64,000 bases of DNA from Cocleimonas flava (GCF_004339015.1 NZ_SMFQ01000003.1:1216066-1280065); one strand, 5' to 3'; positions 8,438 through 19,122 are shown, numbered from the stretch's first letter. The notes: generated by a model not told the origin, from the letters alone. Program-made: numbers and translations.

Positions 8438-9001
8438 TTACTTCCTATAAATGCCCCTTTTATGAAGGGGCATTTTTATAAGTCCCTCTCTTCCTAATGC
8501 GTCTCGTGCTATTTTCGAAGAAGCTCCTGAGACCCCAAACTTTTGTTCTATTTCATACATAGATATCTCTGAACTTATTTCCCTGATGTCTATCAATAAC
8601 TCTTGAGCAAACTTATTAGCCTGCCACTCAGAATCTTCAAAAGTTTTATGATCCCGTGTTGAGCTTCTAGCATATGCAGTTTCTTTTCTATGCAGCATAA
8701 AATGTCCCATTTCATGAGCAATGGTAAAACGACCGAAACCATCACCTTTCACTGCTTTATCATATACATCTTCCCTTATTTTTATTAAGCCTTTTTTAGG
8801 GTAAGAAAGTCCATACTCATTAGCCATTTCCTCAACTGCCACTATTTCCAACTCAATAATCCCTTTCTGATGTAAAAGTTCAACTACCTTAACAATAGGA
8901 AAGTAACTCTTTTTTATTTTTAGTACATCCTTGAAACCTTGAGATATAGCTCTTATATTCTTAGTAGTTCTAGGTTTTACTTTAAAGCCTTTATTAGCCA
9001 T
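8438..9001 (-). CDS. ImmA/IrrE-family metallopeptidase
   Basis: 187 residues with the zinc-peptidase motif HEMGH (about residue 96) and a downstream conserved block (DSEWQANKFAQELLI) that supplies the third ligand. This is the pattern of the ImmA/IrrE family (also called DUF955), whose founding member cleaves a partner repressor to induce a mobile element. It follows an XRE repressor gene with 26 bases between them, the usual paired arrangement. The pair may be a stress-responsive regulator or a toxin-antitoxin-like module; no phage genes are adjacent. A 17-bp tandem duplication (9005-9021 and 9022-9038) spans its ribosome site and the stop of the upstream gene. Confidence 0.8.
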   Translation of the reverse strand: MANKGFKVKPRTTKNIRAISQGFKDVLKIKKSYFPIVKVVELLHQKGIIELEIVAVEEMANEYGLSYPKKGLIKIREDVYDKAVKGDGFGRFTIAHEMGHFMLHRKETAYARSSTRDHKTFEDSEWQANKFAQELLIDIREISSEISMYEIEQKFGVSGASSKIARDALGREGLIKMPLHKRGIYRK

Positions 9002-9027
9002 ATAACTTCCTTATCGATTCAACTTCC

Positions 9028-9378
9028 TTATCGATTCAATATTTCCCAAAAATCAGACTTATCATCCTCTGATAAATCACCTATTTTCCTTGCAAAAGCA
9101 CCGACTAAAGCTCTCTCATCATCAACAGAATTACTGAGATCTATCTTGACTGAGACAGGTGAATCTAATGCAGCCTGCTTTAGCTCTTCAATCTTTTCGT
9201 TACTAAGAGAAAAGTACTCAGTTACCTTATAAATCAAATCATCAGTGATTTTCTTTTTTCCATTTTCAACGGAAGAAAGATAAGCACTAGAAAAACCTAT
9301 ACTTTGAGCCATTTCACCTAAAACTACATCTTTATCAATTCTTAACTTACGAAGCATTTTTCCAAATAAAGTAATCAT
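9028..9378 (-). CDS. XRE-family helix-turn-helix regulator
   Basis: 116 residues. An XRE/Cro helix-turn-helix occupies about residues 4-60 (LRKLRIDKDVVLGEMAQS, then SSAYLSSVENGKKKI), followed by an acidic helical tail. Its partner is the ImmA-like peptidase downstream, which by analogy with ImmR/ImmA would inactivate it by cleavage. Two palindromes 85-120 bases upstream of the start are candidate autoregulatory operators. The start ATG has AAGGAG just upstream. Confidence 0.8.
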   Translation of the reverse strand: MITLFGKMLRKLRIDKDVVLGEMAQSIGFSSAYLSSVENGKKKITDDLIYKVTEYFSLSNEKIEELKQAALDSPVSVKIDLSNSVDDERALVGAFARKIGDLSEDDKSDFWEILNR

Positions 9379-9464
9379 TATTATCTCCTTGCTACTCTCC
9401 CCTCATTTTTGCTGTCTTTGAACAAACAACAAAACTCATCTTATTATTATGGTTATATATTAAC

Positions 9465-9499
9465 ACCTAAATATAGGTCTGTCAATAAACCTATTATTG
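9465..9499. promoter_or_regulatory. Candidate operators of the XRE gene
   Basis: Two palindromes upstream of the regulator: ACCTAAATATAGGT (9465-9478) and CAATA-N7-TATTG (9483-9499). Position and symmetry fit autoregulation; no experimental match is known to me. Confidence 0.4.
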
Positions 9500-9523
9500 G
9501 TTAATAAACTAAAAAAGACTAAA

Positions 9524-9552
9524 AAAAAGGGACACAAATTGCGTCCCTTTTT
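9524..9552. terminator. Bidirectional terminator between XRE and groEL
   Basis: AAAAAGGGAC and GTCCCTTTTT arms around a 9-base loop. The A and T flanks allow use from either side; most likely it ends the groESL transcript coming from the right. Confidence 0.75.
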
Positions 9553-9581
9553 AGGTAGATACTAAAATGTATCCGACAGAT

Positions 9582-9708
9582 ATTTCAAGCAGGATTTTTG
9601 CTCAAGATCAAGGCGGGGATTTGACTACAAGACCGAAGCGTACTTGAGTACGTGAGGGTTTGTAGTCAAATGCCCAACGCAGAGATTGAGCAAAAAGACT
9701 ATTGAAAT
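9582..9708. repeat. Large imperfect palindrome behind groEL
   Basis: Nested arms: ATTTCAA/TTGAAAT, TTTTTGCTCAA/TTGAGCAAAAA (with one mismatch after ATC), TTTGACTACAA/TTGTAGTCAAA, with an apical CGTACTTGAGTACG hairpin. It ends one base before the groEL stop codon, so it forms the 3' untranslated region of groESL. Could be a dispersed palindromic repeat or an mRNA 3' stabiliser. Confidence 0.7.
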
Positions 9709-11355
<1,647 letters not shown>

Positions 11356-11407
11356 TTACCTCTAAATTTGTTTTTTAATCAATGAAAGTTTTTAGCGTTG
11401 TGAGTGA

Positions 11408-11698
11408 TTACTCTACTACTGCTAAAATGTCTTCTTCTTTCATCATTAGTAAGTCTTCACCTTCAACTTTCACAGCTTGACCTGAGTATTGGCCGAATAG
11501 GACTTTGTCGCCTATTTTTACGTCCATTGCGCGTACGTCACCAGAATCTGTGATTCTGCCGTTGCCTGCTGCAATGATTTCGCCTGTGTTTGGTTTTTCT
11601 CCGCTTGCGCTATCTGGAATGATAATTCCACCAGCTGACACTTTTTCTTCTTCAGTCGGACGTACTAGAACTCGGTCGTGTAGAGGACGAATCGCCAT
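11408..11698 (-). CDS. groES: Co-chaperonin GroES
   Basis: 96 residues, standard length. It opens with the typical beta strand ([12 protein letters not shown]), has the mobile loop around [11 protein letters not shown] that contacts GroEL, and ends in the conserved DILAVVE strand. It caps the GroEL ring as a heptamer. First gene of the operon, with AAGGAG before the ATG and a CIRCE operator 70-96 bases upstream. Confidence 0.98.
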   Translation of the reverse strand: MAIRPLHDRVLVRPTEEEKVSAGGIIIPDSASGEKPNTGEIIAAGNGRITDSGDVRAMDVKIGDKVLFGQYSGQAVKVEGEDLLMMKEEDILAVVE

Positions 11699-11767
11699 GT
11701 GTAACTCCTTATAATGTAAATTTTAATTAAATTTATGTAATGTTTAATTTGGCTCATCAAGAGTGGA

Positions 11768-11794
11768 TTAGCACTCTCGATCAGGGACTGCTAA
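11768..11794. promoter_or_regulatory. CIRCE operator (HrcA site) of groESL
   Basis: TTAGCACTC, nine bases, GACTGCTAA. The left half matches the CIRCE consensus exactly and the right half differs at one base (GAGTGCTAA expected). CIRCE is bound by the HrcA repressor and relieves under heat stress. Position before groES is the classical one. Confidence 0.88.
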
Positions 11795-11842
11795 TGATAG
11801 GGTCAGATTTTAGTATTTCAAGTGAATTTTTTATTTAATTGC

Positions 11843-12400
11843 TCAAAGATCGCTATCTGACTTATTTTTATTGCTGATTACTATGGTTTCCTGGTGGACT
11901 TCTCCGTCTTTTACGACGGTGTATTCACCTTCTACGATATCGGCATCAGCGCCATCTGAGTTGAACGGGGAACCAGCTTGCCCATTGAAGCCTGCACCGA
12001 ATCCACCCATACCCCCGGTTACTTTCATTGCTGATCGTTTGATTATATTACTCGCAATATATTGACGACTAAATGGCAACAAACATAAGAAACCAATGGT
12101 GTCAGTGACAAAACCCGGTGTCATTAAGAGTGCACCACCAACCGCGAGGATGATGCCTTCGACCATTTCCTGTGCAGGAATTTTACCTTGAGACATGTTC
12201 TGCTGAAATCGTGCTAGTGTGGATAAACCCTGTTGGCGCAGCAGCCCTGCACCAATTACAGCGGTTAATACCACCAGTATGATGGTTGGTAGTGCGCCGA
12301 TAACTTCGCCGACTTTTATTAGAAAGTAGATCTCTGTGATGGGGATGATCAAAAATAGAACGGCAAAGATGGCGGTCGAACGCATAGATATACTCCACAA
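11843..12400 (-). CDS. fxsA: FxsA-family inner-membrane protein
   Basis: 185 residues with the FxsA pattern: first membrane helix (about 10-30), the IEIYFLIKVGEVIGA-like segment (here TEIYFLIKVGEVIGA), second helix with TAVIGAGLLRQQG, and the MVEGIILAVGGALLMTPGFVTD motif leading into the third helix. The tail is cytosolic and low-complexity. FxsA overproduction in E. coli suppresses exclusion of phage T7 by F; its normal role is unknown. It is commonly next to groESL, as here. Confidence 0.9.
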   Translation of the reverse strand: MWSISMRSTAIFAVLFLIIPITEIYFLIKVGEVIGALPTIILVVLTAVIGAGLLRQQGLSTLARFQQNMSQGKIPAQEMVEGIILAVGGALLMTPGFVTDTIGFLCLLPFSRQYIASNIIKRSAMKVTGGMGGFGAGFNGQAGSPFNSDGADADIVEGEYTVVKDGEVHQETIVISNKNKSDSDL

Positions 12401-12517
12401 TATTGAAGGGTAATTTTAATTAATACATTTGTTTCAATATAGTTATAAAAGGTGTTACTTCAATAGTAATATCATTTTAACCTTTTCGGGCCTTTTAAGA
12501 GCGTTTGGACATAAGTT

Positions 12518-12841
12518 ATGAAAACCATTGATTTGAGTGAGTTAAATCTTGAAGAACTGATTTTTCTTCATGGCGAATTACCCAAATATATTAACAAGGC
12601 GAGAAAGGCTGAAAAGCTTGCATTAAAGGAACAAATGGAAGCGATGGCGGCTGAGGCCGGCTTTAGTCTGGATGAAATCGTGAATAATAAAAACAAAACC
12701 CAGATAGGATTTGTGAAAGCAAAATACAGAAACCCGGATGATTTCAATAAAACCTGGAGTGGCCGTGGCAAAAAACCCAAATGGGTTCAGGATTACATTG
12801 GAGATAAGGGCACTCTGGACGATTTATTGATTATTCTTTGA
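12518..12841 (+). CDS. H-NS-like nucleoid protein
   Basis: 107 residues. The N-terminal half is a charged coiled-coil for dimerisation (LEELIFLHGELPKYINKARKAE). The C-terminal half carries the H-NS DNA-binding signature (AKYRNPDD, then TWSGRGKKPKWV), with the SGRGKKP loop as the AT-hook-like motif that reads the minor groove. H-NS proteins silence AT-rich and foreign DNA. Single gene, not obviously part of an operon. Starts at an ATG with no strong ribosome site. Confidence 0.88.
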   Translation: MKTIDLSELNLEELIFLHGELPKYINKARKAEKLALKEQMEAMAAEAGFSLDEIVNNKNKTQIGFVKAKYRNPDDFNKTWSGRGKKPKWVQDYIGDKGTLDDLLIIL

Positions 12842-12867
12842 TATATGATTTTCTAATCGTTTTTTAG

Positions 12868-13253
12868 CGACGATTCCTTACGGAATCTACGATGGACTTT
12901 AGTGAGCTTACCGTTTTGTTTTTTAAAACGAGTAACTCAATTATTTGACTTGTCATTTCTGGCTTTTGGTAAGCGTTAAACTGATAAACCATCGAACTCC
13001 AAAATTAGTCGGCCTTGAATTTGATCATTGTACATCGACGATTCCTTACGGAATCTACGATGGACTTTAGTGAGCTTATCGTTTTGTTGTTAAAACGAGT
13101 AACTCAATTATTTGACTTGTCATTTCTGGCTTTTGGTAAGCGTTAAACTGATAAACCATCGAACTCCAAATTAGTCAGCCTTGAATTTGATCATTGTACA
13201 TCGACGATTCCTTACGGAATCTACGATGGACTTTTCTGGCTTTTGGTAAGCCT
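12868..13253. repeat. Tandem repeat of about 167 bp, two full copies and a truncated third
   Basis: Unit 1 starts at 12868, unit 2 at 13036, unit 3 at 13202, each with the hairpin GATTCCTTACGGAATC near its left end. Units 1 and 2 differ at only a few bases. Unit 3 lacks the middle of the unit: it jumps from the GATGGACTTT block straight to the CTGGCTTTTGGTAAGC block. No reading frame spans them. Confidence 0.85.
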
Positions 13254-13261
13254 AGAAAAGC

Positions 13262-13289
13262 CACCCCCCTACTTTGAGCCGTTTTTTTT
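13262..13289 (+). repeat. C6-TACTT element, copy 9
   Basis: CACCCCCCTACTTTGAGCCG then eight T, directly behind the tandem repeat. Confidence 0.85.
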
Positions 13290-13697
13290 AGCTTGTTTTC
13301 TATTTAACTTGCATACAGCTTACTTACGTTATTATGAGCTTACTTACATTAATTATTAGTAACGTTGGGCTTTTTGATTTTATTGATGATTATGATTGGC
13401 GTTATAATGCAGGTTTTCCTTAAGTGGTGTTACTAGTTCGCATACTTTTCTTGCATCCATGACTCTGTTATAAAACGTATTAAGCTGTGATTTTTGCCTG
13501 TACGTATTGCACGTACTGTTGATTTGCAAACGATTTGAGACAGCTACTGCTAGAGAACCGGACTTTTTAAACGTTATACATAAACGACGCAGATAAAGTT
13601 GAGATAACGGTTATTGACCCTTTTAAACAATAAATTAGATTTTACGAGAGCGCGTAACGCCTTCGAAAGAGTCTTAAATAAATAAGATAACGCTTTT
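13290..13697. other. Leader region of dsbD
   Basis: 408 bp without a gene. A TATAAT box near 13410 is the most promoter-like sequence; no clear -35 partner, riboswitch or hairpin was identified. Confidence 0.3.
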
Positions 13698-16157
13698 ATG
13701 TTAAAGAAACTTTTACATAGTGCATTTTCCCTAAAGTCACTAACATCACTTATTTTGCTGTTTGTATCATTGAATACATTTGCAGCAAACCCTGACGATT
13801 TATTACCGCCAGATGAAGCCTTCAGCCCTTCATTATCGAGCAGTTCACCAGAGAGTTTAACCGCTACCTGGAATATCGCTGATGGTTATTATATGTACCG
13901 CAAGCGTTTCTCCTTCGAAAGTGAAACACCGGGCATCACACTAGGCGAAGCCACATTCCCTAAGGGTAAGATTAAAGACGACCCGGGTTTTGGCAAAGTA
14001 GAAACGTATCGCAACAAAATCGCTGTGCAAATTCCGTTGATTCGAGATGCTTCTGTCTCATCGGCTACGGAACTGTCGTTAAAAACCAAGTCTCAAGGTT
14101 GTGCAGATATAGGGGTGTGTTACCCACCGCAAAAGAAAACACTAACGCTGAAACTTGCCACGTTACCTGCACCTGCAATGGACCCCATTGCCGCAGCCAA
14201 AAAACCTGGCGCACTTTCATTAACCGCGCCTGCGAATGATGTTTTTACGCCGACGGCCTCTTCTTCTATTGCACCTATTCCTCTTTCTGACAAAGCACCC
14301 GCAGCAGGTTTAAGCCTTGCTGATGAGTTAGGCATTACCGGACTTGATGCGCCCAATGAACCACTCCATCCCGATGAGGCGTTTGGTTTTGATCTGACTG
14401 CTGTCGACAAACAAACACTCAATGCCCGCTGGGATATCCTGGAAGGCCATTACCTTTATCAGCATAAATTCAAGTTTGAAATTATTGATCCTGCGTTTGG
14501 GGTGAGCTTACAAAAAGTATCGCTCCCTAAAGGAAAGGAAGAGCACGATCAGTATTTCGGCGATATCGTTATCTACAATAAACCAATCGATGTAAAACTA
14601 CCTTTTACAGGCGAAACGGATGAAATAACCGTAAAGTCGAGCTACCAAGGCTGTTCTAAGTTGACTGGCATTTGTTACCCGCCTCAACATAAAACGCAAA
14701 AGGTAAGCCTTACGAATGCGCCTGCGGCTATTGCCTCTACAGATACATCGGCCAAGTCTAATGCAGGCGATAACAATTCGACAGCTACTGCAAATACTGT
14801 TGAAGCAACAAATGCAGTTGCAGCGACAACCAAAGTTTCTGCACAGGATGGATTTGTCAATAAACTACTGACTGATAGTTTTCTGGTGGTTTTGTTTACC
14901 TTCTTCCTTGCGGGTCTGGCACTGACGTTTACTCCGTGCGTATTCCCGATGATCCCTATTCTATCTGGCATTATTGCTGGACAAGGTAGCGATAACAGCA
15001 CGCGTAAATCTTTCTTCTTATCGCTTTCTTATGTATTAGCAATGGCTTCAACCTATGCCATTGTCGGCGTAATTGCGGCATTGAGTGGGGAAAATCTTCA
15101 GGTTGCCTTACAAAACCCCTGGGTGATTGGTGCATTCGCAGGTTTGTTTGTTTTGCTATCGCTCGCCATGTTTGGCTTCTACGAATTACAAATGCCTGCG
15201 AGTATTCAGAGCAAATTAACCAATATCAGTAATAGCCAATCCGGTGGCAGTATGTTGAATGCTGGCATTATGGGCTTGTTATCTGCCTTGATTGTTGGCC
15301 CTTGTGTCACCGCCCCACTTATAGGCGCTTTAATTTATATCGCACAAACTAAAGATGTGGTGCTGGGTGGTTTGTCATTATTTGCACTCGGCCTCGGCAT
15401 GGGTGTACCCCTTCTGATTATTGGTACTTCAGCAGGTAAGATTTTACCTAGAGCTGGCGCCTGGATGGATAAGGTAAAAGCTGGCTTCGGCATTATGATG
15501 CTAGCTCTCGCTATCTGGATGCTTGAGCGTATTCTTCCGATGACTGCGATTGTATTGCTTTCTGGCATTCTAGCGATCTTCACCGGTATTTACATGGGTG
15601 GCCTCGATGCACTGAATGAGACGAGTACCGGCTGGAAACGTTTCTTTAAAGCGTCTGGTTTGGTCACACTGCTCTATGGCGCAATGCTATTAATTGGCGC
15701 AGCGAGCGGCAATGGTAGTTTAATCCATCCTTTAAAAGGCAGCTTTGCAAGTGGTGGCTCATCCGTTGCAGCGGTTGAACAAAAGCTCGTCTTTAGACAA
15801 ATTAAAGGCGTAGAAGGTCTTGACCAAGCATTAGCGCTAGCAAAACAGCAAGGGCAAACAGTGATGCTGGACTTCTATGCTGACTGGTGTATTTCTTGTA
15901 AAGAAATGGAGCACGGCACATTTACCGATTTAAACGTGATTAATTCATTAAAAGAAACCGTATTGCTGCAAGCCGATGTCACACCGAATGATGACTTAGA
16001 TAAAGCATTGTTGAAGAAATTCGGACTATTCGGACCTCCGGGTATTTTATTCTTCGATAAAAACAGTAAAGAAAACCTACCATTCAGAATTGTTGGAGAG
16101 ATGAAGGCTGATCCTTTTAATAATCATGTACAAGAATTTTTAAAGACAGTTAAATAA
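13698..16157 (+). CDS. dsbD: Thiol:disulfide interchange protein DsbD with duplicated alpha domain
   Basis: 819 residues, about 220-250 longer than a typical DsbD. After a signal peptide (about 1-29) come two copies of the periplasmic DsbD-alpha domain (roughly 35-155 and 220-340), each with its cysteine pair (CADIGVC and CSKLTGIC) before a YPPQ segment. A Thr/Ala-rich linker leads to the eight-helix membrane domain (about 395-675), whose cysteines lie in the FTPCVFPMIP and VGPCVTAPLIG segments. The C-terminal thioredoxin domain has the active site CISC near residue 732. DsbD carries electrons from cytosolic thioredoxin to periplasmic disulfide isomerase and cytochrome c maturation proteins. 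Next gene is a TlpA-like thioredoxin, 22 bases on, probably a partner. Confidence 0.93.
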   Translation: MLKKLLHSAFSLKSLTSLILLFVSLNTFAANPDDLLPPDEAFSPSLSSSSPESLTATWNIADGYYMYRKRFSFESETPGITLGEATFPKGKIKDDPGFGKVETYRNKIAVQIPLIRDASVSSATELSLKTKSQGCADIGVCYPPQKKTLTLKLATLPAPAMDPIAAAKKPGALSLTAPANDVFTPTASSSIAPIPLSDKAPAAGLSLADELGITGLDAPNEPLHPDEAFGFDLTAVDKQTLNARWDILEGHYLYQHKFKFEIIDPAFGVSLQKVSLPKGKEEHDQYFGDIVIYNKPIDVKLPFTGETDEITVKSSYQGCSKLTGICYPPQHKTQKVSLTNAPAAIASTDTSAKSNAGDNNSTATANTVEATNAVAATTKVSAQDGFVNKLLTDSFLVVLFTFFLAGLALTFTPCVFPMIPILSGIIAGQGSDNSTRKSFFLSLSYVLAMASTYAIVGVIAALSGENLQVALQNPWVIGAFAGLFVLLSLAMFGFYELQMPASIQSKLTNISNSQSGGSMLNAGIMGLLSALIVGPCVTAPLIGALIYIAQTKDVVLGGLSLFALGLGMGVPLLIIGTSAGKILPRAGAWMDKVKAGFGIMMLALAIWMLERILPMTAIVLLSGILAIFTGIYMGGLDALNETSTGWKRFFKASGLVTLLYGAMLLIGAASGNGSLIHPLKGSFASGGSSVAAVEQKLVFRQIKGVEGLDQALALAKQQGQTVMLDFYADWCISCKEMEHGTFTDLNVINSLKETVLLQADVTPNDDLDKALLKKFGLFGPPGILFFDKNSKENLPFRIVGEMKADPFNNHVQEFLKTVK

Positions 16158-16179
16158 ATCCCCCATTCAAAGAGCAAGT

Positions 16180-16764
16180 ATGAAAAAACTACCCATTATC
16201 GTCGCAATATTTTTATTCCTAGGTTTTGCCAGTGCCTATGCCGTCAAAAATGATGTGCATAAAAAGATATTTGGTGATGATTCATCCATTGTATTCCTGA
16301 TTGAAAAGACATTAGGACATAACCCACCTGCGTTAGCGAAAGACATGGTCGGTAAAAACGCACCTGCTTTTACATTAACCAGCGAAAGCGGTCCGGTAAG
16401 TCTGGCTGATTACAAAGGTCAATTAGTGCTGCTTAACTTCTGGGCGTCATGGTGTCCGCCCTGTCGTGCGGAAATGCCGGGATTTATCAAGACGCAGGAA
16501 AAGTATAAGGACAAACCTTTTACTTTTTTAGGTGTTGCCATAGAAGATAAAGAAGATGTTTTATCTTACGCCAAAGAAATTGGGGTTAATTATCCCATCA
16601 CCTATGGCACAGAAGACGCCTATAACGTTGTCAGTAGTTATGGCAACCCTGATGGTGCACTACCCTATAGTATTCTGATTAGTCCAGAGCAAAAAATCCT
16701 GCATGTTTTTTCTGGTTATTTAAGCGAAGATAAACTCGAAGAATTAATTGCTCAGAATTTGTAA
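16180..16764 (+). CDS. TlpA/ResA-like periplasmic thioredoxin
   Basis: 194 residues. A single N-terminal hydrophobic segment (IIVAIFLFLGFASAYAV) anchors or exports it. The thioredoxin domain starts near residue 55; the active site is CPPC at about 92-95 in the NFWASW strand. The redox type is peroxiredoxin/TlpA-like (TLTSESGPVSLADYKGQ). It is likely to receive electrons from the DsbD encoded 22 bases upstream, for disulfide reduction in the periplasm or cytochrome c maturation; which substrate cannot be told. Confidence 0.85.
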   Translation: MKKLPIIVAIFLFLGFASAYAVKNDVHKKIFGDDSSIVFLIEKTLGHNPPALAKDMVGKNAPAFTLTSESGPVSLADYKGQLVLLNFWASWCPPCRAEMPGFIKTQEKYKDKPFTFLGVAIEDKEDVLSYAKEIGVNYPITYGTEDAYNVVSSYGNPDGALPYSILISPEQKILHVFSGYLSEDKLEELIAQNL

Positions 16765-16862
16765 TTTAGATTTATTTTTTACTAAAAATGACGCCTGACA
16801 ACCGATCTATCAACGGTTTCTGAATTAGATTAAATTAAATAAGAGTTTCTTAAAATTATTGC

Positions 16863-16891
16863 TTGATATTACAAATAAGTATCCCTATAAT
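16863..16891 (+). promoter_or_regulatory. Sigma-70 promoter of the initiator tRNA gene
   Basis: TTGATA and TATAAT with an exact 17-base spacer, ending 13 bases before the tRNA. Confidence 0.7.
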
Positions 16892-16904
16892 TTCCCTCCT
16901 CTGA

Positions 16905-16981
<77 letters not shown>

Positions 16982-17020
16982 AATTCAGGAAAGTAACTAT
17001 TTCGACGTTATTTTCATAAT

Positions 17021-17050
17021 AAAAAAGCCCCGTTTTAACGGGGCTTTTTT
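17021..17050 (+). terminator. Terminator behind the tRNA gene
   Basis: Perfect arms AAAAAAGCCCCGTT and AACGGGGCTTTTTT around a two-base centre, with a T-run. Confidence 0.9.
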
Positions 17051-17128
17051 ATTATTTACACTACTAGAAAACTCAAGAAAACCGAACCAAGTAAGCTCGC
17101 GCCGACAAGGGAAACATAAGGAAGCATT

Positions 17129-17572
17129 GTGCAAACTGCATTAAACAATTTAGTCAAAAATACAGTTGAAGGACTAGACTTCATACTTTGGGGATACGAA
17201 TATCGCCCTCACAGTGAAAGCGCACTTCTTCGAGTATTTATTGAAAAAGAAGGCGGCATTAGCGTAGATGATTGCGCAACTGTCAGCAGACAACTTGGTG
17301 CTGTACTTGATGTTGAGAATATTATTCCAGTAGCTTATATTTTGGAGATATCTTCTCCGGGCATGGATAGAGTTTTGTTTACTGCTGATCAGTACCAAGA
17401 CTATATTGGTGATTCTTTAAAAATCAGAACCAGAACACCAATTGAAGATAGAAGAAATTTTAAAGGCTCATTAGTCAGCGCTAATGAGGACTTTGTAACA
17501 ATCAAAGTAGACAATACAGAATTTGAAATTCCGTTTGAATCCATTGATAGAGCCAGATTGGTTCTGGACTAA
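17129..17572 (+). CDS. rimP: Ribosome maturation factor RimP
   Basis: 147 residues. The N-terminal domain (about 1-80) includes the conserved ISVDDCATVSRQLGAVLD block and the YILEISSPGMDR motif; the C-terminal SH3-like barrel follows (LKIRTRTP to FESIDRARLV). RimP helps assemble the 30S subunit. The start is a GTG with AAGGA just upstream; no better ATG fits the family's N-terminus. First gene of the rimP-nusA-infB operon, 17 bases before nusA. Confidence 0.95.
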   Translation: MQTALNNLVKNTVEGLDFILWGYEYRPHSESALLRVFIEKEGGISVDDCATVSRQLGAVLDVENIIPVAYILEISSPGMDRVLFTADQYQDYIGDSLKIRTRTPIEDRRNFKGSLVSANEDFVTIKVDNTEFEIPFESIDRARLVLD

Positions 17573-17589
17573 AGGTTGAAAAAGAAACT

Positions 17590-19122
17590 ATGAGCAAAGA
17601 AATACTATACGTTGTTGATGCTGTATCAAACGAAAAAAATCTAGAAGCAGAAGATATTTTTGAGGCGGTAGAAATTGCAATCGCAACTGCCACGCGCAAG
17701 AAGTATGGAGCAGAACAAGATTTCCGTGTAGATATTGATCGCGAAACAGGTGATTACGATACCTTCCGTCGCTGGCAGATTATGGATGATGAAGATCCAG
17801 AATTCGAATCACCAGAAAGACACATATTAAAAAGCTACGCAGATGATAGAAAGCTTGGCTTAGAAATTGGCGAATTCCTTGAAGAGCCAGTTGAATCAAT
17901 TGAATTTGGACGCATAACTGCACAAATCGCTAAGCAAGTGATCATGCAGAAAGTTCGTCACGCAGAACGCCAAAAAGTTGCTGATGCATTCCAGGAAAGC
18001 GTTGGAAAATTGGTACTTGGTACAGTTAAGCGTGTTGATAGACGCGGCATCGTATTAGACCTTGGTGAAAATAGTGAAGCTATTATCCCTCGTGAAATGA
18101 TGATTCCTCGTGAGATGGCTCGAATGGGCGATCGTATGCGCGGCATTCTTCAGGAAATTGACGAAGAAGGACGCGGTGGACCAAAGCTGATCGTTAGTCG
18201 TATTGATGATGACTTCCTGGTTGAGCTTGTAAAATTAGAAGTCCCGGAGATTGGCCAGGAGCTAATCGATATCATGGGTGCTGCTCGTGATCCGGGATCT
18301 CGTTCGAAGATTGCAGTTAGAGCTAATGTACCAAATCTTGACCCAGTAGGTGCTTGTGTTGGTATGAGAGGGTCTAGAATACAGACTGTAACGAATGAAA
18401 TGAACAATGAGCGTGTAGACATTATCCCTTGGGATGATGATATTGCACGTTTCGTAATCAACGCTATGCAGCCAGCTGAAGTTTTATCGATTGTTATCGA
18501 CGAAGACAAGAAAAGCATGGATATCGGTGTTGACGAAGAAATGCTTGCTCAAGCCATTGGTAAAGGCGGACAAAACGTACGTCTGGCAAGTAAACTAACA
18601 GGCTGGACACTCAATGTTATGAGTGAAGAAGAAGCCGAAAGTAAAAGTAAAAGCGAACAAAGCATCATGGTTTCTCTGTTTGCAGAAAAACTTGATGTAG
18701 ATGAAGAAGTGGCTAGCATACTTGTTGATGAAGGCTTCTCAAGTCTTGATGAAGTTGCTTATGTGCCGATGGAAGAATTCTTGAAGATTGAAGAATTTGA
18801 TGAAGAAATTATCGAAGAGCTAAGAAGTAGAGCACGTAACGCCCTACTCGCGCTAGCGATAACAGGAGAAGGTGGAAAACCTGCTCAGGATCTTCTAGAA
18901 ATGAAAGGCATGAATAATGCACTCGCGCAACTACTCGCCAGCAAAGGCATCTGTACGATGGAAGACCTTGCGGAACAAGCAACTGACGAGTTAGTTGAAA
19001 TTGAAGGTATAGATGAAGAGCAAGCTGCTAAGTTAATCATGACCGCACGTGCACCATGGTTTGCCGAAGCTGAAGCGGAAGAAAAGTCAGACAAATCTGA
19101 TGAATCTGCTTCAAATGTGTAA
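17590..19122 (+). CDS. nusA: Transcription elongation/termination factor NusA
   Basis: 510 residues. Order: N-terminal RNA polymerase-binding domain (1-125), S1 domain (about 135-200, GTVKRVDRRGIVLDLG), KH1 and KH2 (with GACVGMRGSRIQ and IGKGGQNVRLAS), then two C-terminal acidic HhH repeats (from about 365) like those of E. coli NusA. It binds RNA polymerase and modulates pausing, termination and antitermination. Between rimP and infB, as in most proteobacteria. Confidence 0.97.
   Translation: MSKEILYVVDAVSNEKNLEAEDIFEAVEIAIATATRKKYGAEQDFRVDIDRETGDYDTFRRWQIMDDEDPEFESPERHILKSYADDRKLGLEIGEFLEEPVESIEFGRITAQIAKQVIMQKVRHAERQKVADAFQESVGKLVLGTVKRVDRRGIVLDLGENSEAIIPREMMIPREMARMGDRMRGILQEIDEEGRGGPKLIVSRIDDDFLVELVKLEVPEIGQELIDIMGAARDPGSRSKIAVRANVPNLDPVGACVGMRGSRIQTVTNEMNNERVDIIPWDDDIARFVINAMQPAEVLSIVIDEDKKSMDIGVDEEMLAQAIGKGGQNVRLASKLTGWTLNVMSEEEAESKSKSEQSIMVSLFAEKLDVDEEVASILVDEGFSSLDEVAYVPMEEFLKIEEFDEEIIEELRSRARNALLALAITGEGGKPAQDLLEMKGMNNALAQLLASKGICTMEDLAEQATDELVEIEGIDEEQAAKLIMTARAPWFAEAEAEEKSDKSDESASNV

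Noticed and set aside
8438..9378. XRE-ImmA pair as the edge of a prophage or ICE
   Set aside because: No integrase, structural or conjugation genes adjoin it; groESL follows directly.
12868..13253. Tandem repeat as CRISPR or as a coding repeat
   Set aside because: Units are 167 bp with no unique spacers, and no frame runs through them.
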